A stretch of DNA of 64,000 nt from an uncultured Psychroserpens sp. (lineage in GTDB: Bacteria > Bacteroidota > Bacteroidia > Flavobacteriales > Flavobacteriaceae), in NCBI RefSeq assembly GCF_947503375.1, contig NZ_CANNDQ010000001.1:1-64000 (forward strand). Direction: 5' to 3'. Under the pieces are notes generated by a model. The model ran no database searches and was not told the origin of the DNA. It saw only the letters and a list, made by a program, of their open reading frames with translations. The position numbers were made by a program, and so were the translations under genes. This document shows positions 54,096 to 61,823 of this stretch, piece by piece. Every line of letters starts with the position of its first letter. The first letter of the stretch is position 1.

Positions 54096-54129
54096 ATTAT
54101 ATAATTGAATTACTTCTTATTAAACTTAT

Positions 54130-55473
54130 TTAGTAATGGCATTTTCCACATTCTAGCCCACCCATTTGAGCAGCTGTTAATTTTTCAACACCATATTTCT
54201 TAGATAATTGCTCATGTATTTTTGTGTAATATGCATTATCTTTTACGTTAACTTCTGTCTTTCTATGACAATCAATACACCAACCCATTGTTAATGGTGA
54301 ATACTGATACATCACTTCCATTTCTTCAACTGGTCCATGACAAGTTTGACACTCTACACCAGCAACAGTAACGTGTTGTGAGTGGTTGAAATAAGCAAAA
54401 TCTGGGAGATTGTGTATTCTTACCCATTTAACAGGCTCAGTTTCTCCAGTATATTTTTGCTCTGCATCATCCCATCCAACAGCTTTATATAACTTTTGAA
54501 TTTCAGCATTGTAATCTACGCCATATTCGTCTAAACCTTCTTGTTGTGTTTCGGCAGATACTTCATAAATAGACTTATGACAGTTCATACAAATATTCAA
54601 TGAAGGGATTCCTGAGTGCTTACTTACACGTGCTGATGAGTGACAATACTTACAGTCAATACCATTGTCTCCAGCATGTATTCTATGTGAATAGTGTATC
54701 GGCTGTACTGGCTCATAACCTTGATCTACACCTATTTGAGAGAGGTAACCAAACACAAAATATGCACTTGCTAATAAGAAGAAAATTACAGTAACTAAAA
54801 CCAAGAATTGGTTTTGAGCAAAGGCTTTCCAGATTGGAACACTTTTATCTTCTTTGGCGATATCTATTCCTTTAGCTTCGGCAAAACGATTTAACGTTTG
54901 TCTCACCAAAATTAAGGCTATTGCTAATAATGCAAATAAGATAGCTAAAGCGCCAAGAATCAATTTATTTGAGACACCTCCTGTTGGAGGTTGATTTGGA
55001 TCTATAGGAGGAACTGGACCATCCACTTTTTCAGCCGGTGGCTCAGCCGTATATGCTAGAATATCACTAATATCTTGGTCTGTCAACTGCGGAAATGCTG
55101 TCATTGCAGTACCATTGTACTCATTGTAAATCTTGTTAGCATAAGCATCACCAGATTTAACCATTCCTGCACTGTTACGAATCCATGCATTAAGCCATTC
55201 TCTGTCTAAGCCTTGTTCTTCTGCTAAACGCGCTTCAACATTACGCAGAGCAGGACCTGTCATTTTCTTATCTAGTTTATGACATGAGGCACAGTTGGTA
55301 TTAAATAGTGTTTTTCCTTTAACAGGATCGCCTTCTTGAGCAATAAGTGAAGTTGAAAACGTGAGTAAAAAAACTAACCCTAAATTGAGAAAATTTGATG
55401 TTAGTTTACGGTAAATCACTTGTATCATAGTGTTAGTTGAATTATCTTCTAAACTTTGGTATGATTTTTTCAT
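54130..55473 (-). CDS. actA: Alternative complex III multihaem cytochrome ActA, with extra N-terminal haem domain
   Basis: A 447-residue cytochrome with six CxxCH sites: CASCHK at about 61 in an N-terminal monohaem domain, then CKYCH, CMNCH, CQTCH, CIDCH and CGKCH in the C-terminal multihaem part. Two membrane helices lie between (about 170-190, 220-243). The start may be ATG 55473 or ATG 55428 (MIQVIYRKL), the latter giving a tidier signal peptide ending LIAQ. It is the first gene of the 11.7 kb act-cta operon, with a -7 box 36 bp upstream. Confidence 0.94.
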   Translation of the reverse strand: MKKSYQSLEDNSTNTMIQVIYRKLTSNFLNLGLVFLLTFSTSLIAQEGDPVKGKTLFNTNCASCHKLDKKMTGPALRNVEARLAEEQGLDREWLNAWIRNSAGMVKSGDAYANKIYNEYNGTAMTAFPQLTDQDISDILAYTAEPPAEKVDGPVPPIDPNQPPTGGVSNKLILGALAILFALLAIALILVRQTLNRFAEAKGIDIAKEDKSVPIWKAFAQNQFLVLVTVIFFLLASAYFVFGYLSQIGVDQGYEPVQPIHYSHRIHAGDNGIDCKYCHSSARVSKHSGIPSLNICMNCHKSIYEVSAETQQEGLDEYGVDYNAEIQKLYKAVGWDDAEQKYTGETEPVKWVRIHNLPDFAYFNHSQHVTVAGVECQTCHGPVEEMEVMYQYSPLTMGWCIDCHRKTEVNVKDNAYYTKIHEQLSKKYGVEKLTAAQMGGLECGKCHY

Positions 55474-55509
55474 TAATTGTATTGAAAAAAACGTTTATAA
55501 AATCTCACG

Positions 55510-55517
55510 CAAAAATA
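55510..55517 (-). promoter_or_regulatory. -7 promoter box of the act-cta operon
   Basis: Reads TATTTTTG on the minus strand, 36 bp before the first actA ATG; exact TAnnTTTG match, no well-placed TTG. It is the only candidate I see for the 11.7 kb respiratory operon. Confidence 0.55.
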
Positions 55518-55672
55518 ACACTTAATGTCGATTTGGGAAATGTTACAGAACTGTTAATTGATAATTTATAAAGATTCTAAATAATATTTTAAGCCTAAAA
55601 TTAGTTTAAAAAATAACCCAAATACAAAGACTGCTAAAAAAAATCATTTTCTTTGTATAAAATTAAAGAACC

Positions 55673-56056
55673 ATGTTAAAAAACAATATTAAATTCATCG
55701 TATTTTTCATTGCTTGTTTTGTCTTTCAAAATCAAAGTTTTGCACAGCAAGGTACTGTAACTGTAGATCAAGATAGCGATATTGACAAACTTTTAGATTA
55801 TAAAAAAGACGTTAAGACCGTAAATTTATATAAGATTCAGATCTATTCTGGAGACCGCTTTAATGCTGAAAACACTAAGAAAAACTTTTTAAATTCGTTT
55901 GGAGAATGGCCAGTTGAAATGGTCTACGAACAACCAAATACTAAAATCCAAGTTGGAAAATTTAGAAGTCGACTTGAAGCAGATAAAGCCTTATTAAAAA
56001 TCAAGAAGAAGTATTCAAACGCTTTTATTTTTGAGCCCAAAAAGGATAAAAAATAA
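55673..56056 (+). CDS. SPOR-domain periplasmic protein
   Basis: A 127-residue protein with signal peptide (about 1-25, ending SFAQ). Residues about 50-122 form a SPOR domain (LYKIQIYSGDRFNAENTKK ... PNTKIQVGKFRSRLEADKAL), the fold that binds denuded glycan strands of peptidoglycan, usually at the division site. It is a stand-alone SPOR protein without a membrane anchor. It converges on infB, and both use one symmetrical terminator. A weak -7-like TTTCTTTG (one mismatch) precedes it. Confidence 0.82.
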   Translation: MLKNNIKFIVFFIACFVFQNQSFAQQGTVTVDQDSDIDKLLDYKKDVKTVNLYKIQIYSGDRFNAENTKKNFLNSFGEWPVEMVYEQPNTKIQVGKFRSRLEADKALLKIKKKYSNAFIFEPKKDKK

Positions 56057-56071
56057 GAAAATTTTATCATA

Positions 56072-56105
56072 AAAAAAGCGAGCATTGTTGATGCTCGCTT
56101 TTTTA
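56072..56105. terminator. Bidirectional terminator between SPOR gene and infB
   Basis: AAAAAAGCGAGCAT / loop tgttg / ATGCTCGCTTTTTT: near-perfect symmetrical hairpin with A and T tracts on the two sides, 15 bp after the SPOR gene and 20 bp after infB. Confidence 0.92.
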
Positions 56106-56125
56106 TTTAAGTGTCATGATGATTT

Positions 56126-58834
56126 TTATTTTAGTGTCTTTTTGACTTCCACTTCTTGGAATGCTTCAAGAACATCATCTATTTGAATATCGTTATAATT
56201 CTTCAACTGAATACCACAATCGTAACCTTTAGCTACTTCTTTAACATCGTCTTTAAAACGTTTCAATGATGCTAGTTCACCTGTGTGAATAACGACACCA
56301 TCACGTATCAAACGAATACCAGAGTTTCTAAATATTTTACCATTAGTTACCATACAACCTGCGATTGTACCAATTTTTGAAATCTTAAAGGTTTCTCTAA
56401 TTTCGGCAGTACCTGTAATTTCTTCTTTAAGCTCTGGAGATAACATTCCTTCCATTGCATCTTTAAGATCGTTGATTGCATCGTAGATAATAGAGTACGT
56501 TCTGATATCTATTTCTTCATTATCAGCAATTTGACGTGCATTACCCATTGGTCGTACATTAAATCCAATTATAATAGCATCTGAAGCTGTTGCCAATAGC
56601 ACATCACTTTCGGTAATGGCTCCAACACCTTTATGGATAATATTAACTTGAATCTCTTCAGTAGATAATTTCTGGAATGAATCTGTCAATGCCTCAACAG
56701 AGCCATCCACATCACCTTTAAGAATGATATTTAATTCTTGGAAATCACCCAATGCTATACGACGACCAATTTCATCGAGCGTGATATGACGCTGCGTTCT
56801 TACCGATTGTTCACGTTGTAATTGTGTACGTTTGGCAGCAATTTGTTTTGCTTCACGCTCATCTTCAAATACATTGAATTTATCACCTGCTTGAGGTGCT
56901 CCATCTAATCCTAAGATAGAAACTGGTGTTGATGGTCCAGCAGCTTTGACTTCATTTCCACGCTCATCATGCATTGCTTTAACTTTACCACTATTCTTCC
57001 CTGCCAACACGTAATCACCAACCTTTAAAGTTCCTGCTTGTACCAAAATTGTAGATACGTACCCACGTCCTTTATCTAAGAACGCTTCTACTACAGTTCC
57101 AACAGCATTTTTATTAGGGTTAGCTTTAAGTTCTAGTAACTCTGCTTCAAGTAAAACTTTTTCTAGCAACTCTTTAATACCTGTTCCGTTTTTAGCTGAA
57201 ATATCATGTGACTGGATTTTTCCGCCCCAATCTTCAACCAATAAATTCATGTTTGCCAATCCTTCTTTTACCTTATCAGGGTTTGCTCCAGGTTTATCTA
57301 TTTTATTTATAGCAAAAACAATTGGTACTTCGGCTGCTTGAGCATGAGCAATTGCTTCTTTTGTTTGTGGCATTATGGCATCATCAGCAGCTATAACAAT
57401 AATTGCTAAATCGGTAACTTGAGCTCCACGAGCACGCATTGCCGTAAAGGCTTCGTGACCTGGTGTATCTAAAAATGCTATTTTTTGACCATTGTCTAAT
57501 TGTACGCCATAAGCACCTATATGCTGAGTAATACCTCCTGACTCTCCTGCAATAACATTTTCTTTACGTATGTAATCTAACAACGACGTTTTACCGTGAT
57601 CTACGTGACCCATTACAGTTACAATTGGTGCACGCGTTTCTAAATCTTCTTCTTTATCTTGTACTTCTTCAAAAGACTCTTCAATATCAGCAGTTACAAA
57701 TTCTACTTCATAACCAAACTCATCAGCTACAACAGAAAGGGTCTCTGCATCAAGACGTTGGTTCATGGTAACCATCATACCTAAAGACATACATGCAGAA
57801 ATAATTTCAGTTACAGAAACATCCATCATTGTAGCTACTTCGCTCGCTGTAACAAATTCTGTTACTTTTAAAATCTTGCTTTCAGCTGCTTCAGCTTGTA
57901 GATCTTTTTCGGTTTGTTCTCTATGTTGATCTCTTTTCTCTCTTCTATATTTAGCACCTTTGCCTTTACTAGATTTGCCTTGTAGCTTTTCTAATGTTTC
58001 ACGTACTTGTTTTTGTACTTCTTCAGCACTAGGCTCTTCTTTAACAACAGCAGGTCGTTTCCCTTTTCCTTTGTAACCACCTCTTTGGTTGTTTTTATTT
58101 CCAAAATTATTATCTCCTCCCGAACCTGGTCCTTTACTAATACGACGTCTTTTTTTCTTATTAGCGTCATTTGACTTTTCTGCTGGTTTTTTGTCTTCTT
58201 TCTTTTTCTTTGGTTTATTGAATTTTGAAAGATCAATCTTTTCACCAGCTATGGTTGGTCCTGATAACTTTTTATACTGCGTTTTTAAAGTCTCATCTTC
58301 AGGTTCTTTATCCTGTTTATCTACTTTAGTTTCTGTCTTAACCGTTTTTGCCTTTGGTACTTTTGCTTTAGGCGCTTCTTTAACTTTTGGTTTTTCTACT
58401 ACTTCGGCTTCTTCTACTTTCTCTTCTACTTTGTCTTCAACAGGTTCTGGAACTGCTTCTTCCTCTTTTTTAGTTACCGCTTTAGGTTGATCTAGATCGA
58501 TCTTACCAACTTGTTTCGGACCGCTTAGATCTACTTTTGCCTTAACAACTTCATTACTCTTTTCCTCTTGCTTGGCTTTTTCTTCTAATTCACGCTCTCG
58601 CTGTTCGCGCAATTCTTCCTTTTCTTTGAGTTTAGCCTCACTAACTTCTTGCGACGCCATTTTTTTATTAGCATCGGTTTGAAATTCGTTTGAAAGAACT
58701 GTGTAAACGTCTTCTGATATTTTTGTATTAGGGCTCTTCTCAATAGAAATGCCTTTTGATTCTAAAAAATCAACAGCACGATCTATAGAGATATTGAGTT
58801 CTCGTAATACTTTATTTAATCTTGTTTGAGCCAT
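56126..58834 (-). CDS. infB: Translation initiation factor IF-2
   Basis: A 902-residue GTPase that places fMet-tRNA on the 30S subunit. An IF2 N-terminal helix domain ([20 protein letters not shown]), a long charged linker rich in Lys/Glu/Pro (about 55-320), then the G domain with [17 protein letters not shown] and NKID, and domains II-IV ([27 protein letters not shown]). All GTPase motifs are intact; length is normal for the phylum. Last gene of rimP-nusA-infB, 30 bp after nusA. Confidence 0.97.
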   Translation of the reverse strand: MAQTRLNKVLRELNISIDRAVDFLESKGISIEKSPNTKISEDVYTVLSNEFQTDANKKMASQEVSEAKLKEKEELREQRERELEEKAKQEEKSNEVVKAKVDLSGPKQVGKIDLDQPKAVTKKEEEAVPEPVEDKVEEKVEEAEVVEKPKVKEAPKAKVPKAKTVKTETKVDKQDKEPEDETLKTQYKKLSGPTIAGEKIDLSKFNKPKKKKEDKKPAEKSNDANKKKRRRISKGPGSGGDNNFGNKNNQRGGYKGKGKRPAVVKEEPSAEEVQKQVRETLEKLQGKSSKGKGAKYRREKRDQHREQTEKDLQAEAAESKILKVTEFVTASEVATMMDVSVTEIISACMSLGMMVTMNQRLDAETLSVVADEFGYEVEFVTADIEESFEEVQDKEEDLETRAPIVTVMGHVDHGKTSLLDYIRKENVIAGESGGITQHIGAYGVQLDNGQKIAFLDTPGHEAFTAMRARGAQVTDLAIIVIAADDAIMPQTKEAIAHAQAAEVPIVFAINKIDKPGANPDKVKEGLANMNLLVEDWGGKIQSHDISAKNGTGIKELLEKVLLEAELLELKANPNKNAVGTVVEAFLDKGRGYVSTILVQAGTLKVGDYVLAGKNSGKVKAMHDERGNEVKAAGPSTPVSILGLDGAPQAGDKFNVFEDEREAKQIAAKRTQLQREQSVRTQRHITLDEIGRRIALGDFQELNIILKGDVDGSVEALTDSFQKLSTEEIQVNIIHKGVGAITESDVLLATASDAIIIGFNVRPMGNARQIADNEEIDIRTYSIIYDAINDLKDAMEGMLSPELKEEITGTAEIRETFKISKIGTIAGCMVTNGKIFRNSGIRLIRDGVVIHTGELASLKRFKDDVKEVAKGYDCGIQLKNYNDIQIDDVLEAFQEVEVKKTLK

Positions 58835-58864
58835 AAATTACTTGTAATATAACTTAAAAATCTT

Positions 58865-60097
58865 TTATTCTTCAAATTCTTCTTTAAGAATTCTTATCAC
58901 ATCTAGAATTGTTTCCTCTTCTAAATCTGTTCGTTTTACTAGGTCTTCAACATCTTGTTCTAGAACACTTTTTGCTGTATCTAAACCTGCTTTACTAAAT
59001 TCGTCTATAATCCAGCTTTCTATTTCATCAGAAAACTCTCTTAATTCTACATCTTCTTCTGCACCTTCTCTAAAGACATCTATCTCATAACCTGTTAATT
59101 GTCCTGCTAATCTAATATTATGACCTCCTCTACCAATGGCTTTTGATACTTCTTCAGGTTTTAATAGTACTTCTGCACGTTTGTTTTCCTCATCAATTTT
59201 AATAGAGGTTACTCTCGCTGGGCTGAGTGCTCTTGTTATAAATAAATTCAAGTTGTTAGTATAGTTAATAACATCTATATTTTCATTGCCTAATTCACGT
59301 ACAATACCATGAATTCTTGAACCTTTCATCCCAACACAAGCACCTACTGGGTCAATTCTATCATCATAAGAATCTACGGCTACTTTAGCTTTTTCACCAG
59401 GAATTCTAACCACTTTTTTAATAGTTATTAAACCGTCAAACACTTCTGGTATTTCTTGTTCAAATAATTTCTCAAGGAATACTGGCGCTGTTCTTGACAT
59501 GACGATTGCGGGCTTATTTCCCTTAAGCTCAACGCTTTCTATAATCCCTCTAACATTTTCGCCTTTTCTAAAAAAGTCTGAAGGAATTTGCTTATCTTTT
59601 GGTAAGATAATCTCATTACCTTCATCATCTAATAAAATGATTGCTCTATGACGAATATGATGTACTTCAGCAGAATAAATTTCACCTTCTAAATCTTTGA
59701 ATTGCTTATAAATGTTAGTGTTATCGTGTTCGTGAATCTTTGAAATTAAGTTTTGTCTTAATGCTAAAATAGAACGACGCCCTAAATCAACTAGTTTTAC
59801 CTCTTCAGCTACATCTTCTCCAACTTCAAAATCTGGTTCAATTTTTTGAGCTTCAGATAATGCAATTTCTTGGTTTGGTTCTTCAACCTCATCATCTGCA
59901 ACTACAATTCTATTTCTCCATATCTCTAAATCACCTTTATCTGGATTGATAATGATATCAAAGTTATCATCATCACCATATTTCTTCTTCAACGCATTTC
60001 TTAATACATCTTCTAAAATCGCCATTAACGTTACACGATCTATTAACTTATCGTCCTTAAATTCTGAAAAAGATTCAATTAACGCAATATTTTCCAT
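58865..60097 (-). CDS. nusA: Transcription termination/antitermination factor NusA
   Basis: A 410-residue RNA polymerase-binding factor that promotes pausing and hairpin-dependent termination. An N-terminal polymerase-binding domain (about 1-125), an S1 domain (about 135-205; GEIYSAEVHHIRHRAII), and KH1/KH2 (RTAPVFLEKLF ... GMKGSRIHGIVRELGNENIDVI; KAIGRGGHNIRLAGQLTGYEIDV). The length, without the acidic C-terminal repeats of E. coli, is usual in Bacteroidota. Located 12 bp after rimP. A terminator-like hairpin in the operon leader could let NusA control its own synthesis. Confidence 0.97.
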   Translation of the reverse strand: MENIALIESFSEFKDDKLIDRVTLMAILEDVLRNALKKKYGDDDNFDIIINPDKGDLEIWRNRIVVADDEVEEPNQEIALSEAQKIEPDFEVGEDVAEEVKLVDLGRRSILALRQNLISKIHEHDNTNIYKQFKDLEGEIYSAEVHHIRHRAIILLDDEGNEIILPKDKQIPSDFFRKGENVRGIIESVELKGNKPAIVMSRTAPVFLEKLFEQEIPEVFDGLITIKKVVRIPGEKAKVAVDSYDDRIDPVGACVGMKGSRIHGIVRELGNENIDVINYTNNLNLFITRALSPARVTSIKIDEENKRAEVLLKPEEVSKAIGRGGHNIRLAGQLTGYEIDVFREGAEEDVELREFSDEIESWIIDEFSKAGLDTAKSVLEQDVEDLVKRTDLEEETILDVIRILKEEFEE

Positions 60098-60109
60098 TAC
60101 TGTTATGAA

Positions 60110-60574
60110 TTAAAATTTTATTACAACTTGAGCTTTAGAAATCGTATTATACGATACTTCGGCTTGCTTTTTTACGGTTACTTTACCTTTGCCTACTGGC
60201 TTAGGCTCTCTTACTTTCCATTCTAGATTGATCCTATCATCGTCAGCTTCTATAAGTGTACCTTCAATGGTTTGATCTTCTTTGGTTTTTATATTAAGCG
60301 TTCTGCCAATATGTTTTTTGTACTGCCTTTTATTTGTTAAAGGTTCTGTTGCACCAGCAGATAAAACTTCAAGAGAAAAATCTTGTTCTTCTCTATCTAG
60401 GTTATGTTCAATTGCTCGACTTATAAATATACAATCTTCTACTAAGACACCATTATCACCATCAATCACGATTTTAATTGTATTATCAGCCGAAACATCA
60501 AAATCAATCAAAAACAAATCTTCACGTTGTTTCAACCCCTCTTTTAATAATTTTTTTACAGTATCTCTGAACAT
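60110..60574 (-). CDS. rimP: Ribosome maturation factor RimP
   Basis: A 154-residue protein needed for 30S subunit maturation. The N-terminal domain contains VLVEDCIFISRAIEHNLDRE and LEVLSAGATEPL (family pattern LEVSSPG, here with Ala), followed by the C-terminal SH3-like domain (GRTLNIKTKEDQTIEGTLIEADDDRINLEW). First gene of rimP-nusA-infB. Its ATG lies 10 bp after the T-tract of the leader hairpin. Confidence 0.93.
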   Translation of the reverse strand: MFRDTVKKLLKEGLKQREDLFLIDFDVSADNTIKIVIDGDNGVLVEDCIFISRAIEHNLDREEQDFSLEVLSAGATEPLTNKRQYKKHIGRTLNIKTKEDQTIEGTLIEADDDRINLEWKVREPKPVGKGKVTVKKQAEVSYNTISKAQVVIKF

Positions 60575-60583
60575 TTTTAGTAT

Positions 60584-60609
60584 AAAAAGAGCGGACTTTC
60601 CGTCCGCTC
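60584..60609 (-). promoter_or_regulatory. Terminator-like hairpin in the rimP-nusA-infB leader (candidate attenuator)
   Basis: Minus strand GAGCGGAC / loop GGAAA / GTCCGCTC followed by TTTTTATA: an 8-bp GC-rich stem with a U-tract, between the rimP promoter (-7 at 60638-60645) and the rimP ATG (60574). No minus-strand gene lies upstream that it could close, since the next gene is divergent. It is therefore inside the operon's own leader. Confidence 0.7.
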
Positions 60610-60637
60610 ATTATTTTTATTTCTTCAAACAACGCTG

Positions 60638-60669
60638 CAAATATACAACAATTATATTGATTTTTACAA
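60638..60669 (-). promoter_or_regulatory. Promoter of rimP-nusA-infB
   Basis: Minus strand TTG (60667-60669), 21 bp spacer, TATATTTG (60638-60645): full consensus. Expected transcript start near 60632, giving a leader of about 58 nt that contains the hairpin. Confidence 0.75.
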
Positions 60670-60727
60670 CTGCTGCTATGTCGTTTTTTATTATTAAATT
60701 TATATAATACAAATCAACTCAATCAAT

Positions 60728-61552
60728 ATGAAAAAAATACTAGTCCCGACAGATTTTTCAAAAGAAGCTGAAAACGCATTAAAAGTAGCTGCTCAACTAG
60801 CAAAAAGACACAGTAGTGAGATTTATTTGTTGCACATGCTAGAAATCCCTATGCAAGAAACTGATGCTGTAAGCGCTCAAGCAGACGTACCTGAAGTCAT
60901 GTTCTTTATGAAAATGGCACATCAAAAATTTGAAGATATTATGAATAGTGATTTCCTCACTGATATTACGGTTCATGAAATAGTTAAACCCGATGCCTCA
61001 TTCAATGGCGTAGTTGATATTTGTCGCGAACACGGTGCAGATATTATTATCATGGGTTCACATGGTGCTAGCGGTTTTAAAGAGATGTTTGTGGGATCGA
61101 ACGCTGAAAAGGTTGTTAGAACCTCTGATGTTCCTGTTCTAGTTATTAAGAACGAGCATCCAGATTTTAGTGTAGATGATTTTGTATTTGCTTCAGATTT
61201 TAAGAACGACAATAAGGAAACATACAAACAAGCTACAGAGTTAGCTACAGCTCTTGGCGCTAAAATTCATTTACTAATGGTGAATACAGCTGGCAATTTC
61301 ACCACAACTACTAAAGCGAACAAACGCATTAACTCTTTTATAGAAGATTATAGCTTTAAAAATTACACTGTAAATATTTATAATGATGAAAGTGTAGAAA
61401 AAGGAATTTTGAATTTTTCAAATGATATCGATGCAGATCTTATTGGCATTAGCACGCATGGCAGACAAGGCATTGCGCATTTCTTTAATGGAAGTATTAG
61501 TGAAGATTTAGTTAACCATGCTAAACGTCCAGTAATTACATTTAAAATATAG
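60728..61552 (+). CDS. Universal stress protein with two Usp domains
   Basis: A 274-residue cytoplasmic protein made of two tandem UspA-like domains. The first (about 1-143) has the ATP-binding pattern GSHGASGFKEMFVGSNAEKV; the second (about 147-274) is more diverged but keeps STHGRQGIAHFFNGSISEDL. The N-terminus KKILVPTDFSKEAENAL is canonical. It is divergent from rimP and followed by a bidirectional terminator shared with tRNA-Gln. No consensus promoter was found in the 150 bp upstream. Confidence 0.93.
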   Translation: MKKILVPTDFSKEAENALKVAAQLAKRHSSEIYLLHMLEIPMQETDAVSAQADVPEVMFFMKMAHQKFEDIMNSDFLTDITVHEIVKPDASFNGVVDICREHGADIIIMGSHGASGFKEMFVGSNAEKVVRTSDVPVLVIKNEHPDFSVDDFVFASDFKNDNKETYKQATELATALGAKIHLLMVNTAGNFTTTTKANKRINSFIEDYSFKNYTVNIYNDESVEKGILNFSNDIDADLIGISTHGRQGIAHFFNGSISEDLVNHAKRPVITFKI

Positions 61553-61570
61553 TGAAACATTCAAAAAAAG

Positions 61571-61598
61571 AAAAGTCTTCCGTTCGGAAGACTTTTTT
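61571..61598. terminator. Bidirectional terminator between usp and tRNA-Gln
   Basis: AAAAGTCTTCCG / tt / CGGAAGACTTTTTT, a 12-bp stem with A and T tracts on both sides; it lies between the stop of the plus-strand usp gene and the 3' end of the minus-strand tRNA. Confidence 0.92.
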
Positions 61599-61599
61599 G

Positions 61600-61672
61600 T
61601 TGGCCTACTAGGGCTCGAACCTAGACTCTTCTGGACCAAAACCAGACGTGTTGCCAGTTACACCATAGGCCA
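61600..61672 (-). tRNA. tRNA-Gln (anticodon TTG)
   Basis: The minus strand folds into a full cloverleaf: acceptor TGGCCTA/TAGGCCA, D arm GTGT-8nt-ACAC, anticodon arm TCTGG-TTTTGGT-CCAGA with anticodon TTG, five-base variable loop AGAGT, T arm CTAGG-TTCGAGC-CCTAG, discriminator A. 73 nt; CCA is not encoded. The weak U1-A72 pair is a known tRNA-Gln identity feature. Confidence 0.97.
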
Positions 61673-61689
61673 ATCTCTAAATGAGGATG

Positions 61690-61719
61690 CAAATTTAGTA
61701 CAAAGTTTTATTTGCACAA
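61690..61719 (-). promoter_or_regulatory. Promoter of tRNA-Gln
   Basis: Minus strand TTG (61717-61719), 19 bp spacer, TAAATTTG (61690-61697): full consensus, ending 17 bp before the mature tRNA 5' end. Confidence 0.75.
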
Positions 61720-61823
61720 ATAAAAATATATAAAATAATCAAAAAAGCTTAACGTTAACTTAAAAACATTAGGGTTTAACATATTTATTAGTAAATTCGC
61801 TCGCATATAAATAGACTGTTTTT

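Noticed and set aside
58089-58490. 133-aa plus-strand ORF opposite infB
   Set aside because: Antisense shadow of the Lys/Glu-rich IF-2 linker; Ser/Phe-rich translation with no family features.
61600-61672. tRNA-Gln as an integration site for a mobile element
   Set aside because: No duplicated tRNA 3' end, integrase or foreign-looking genes on either side within the window.
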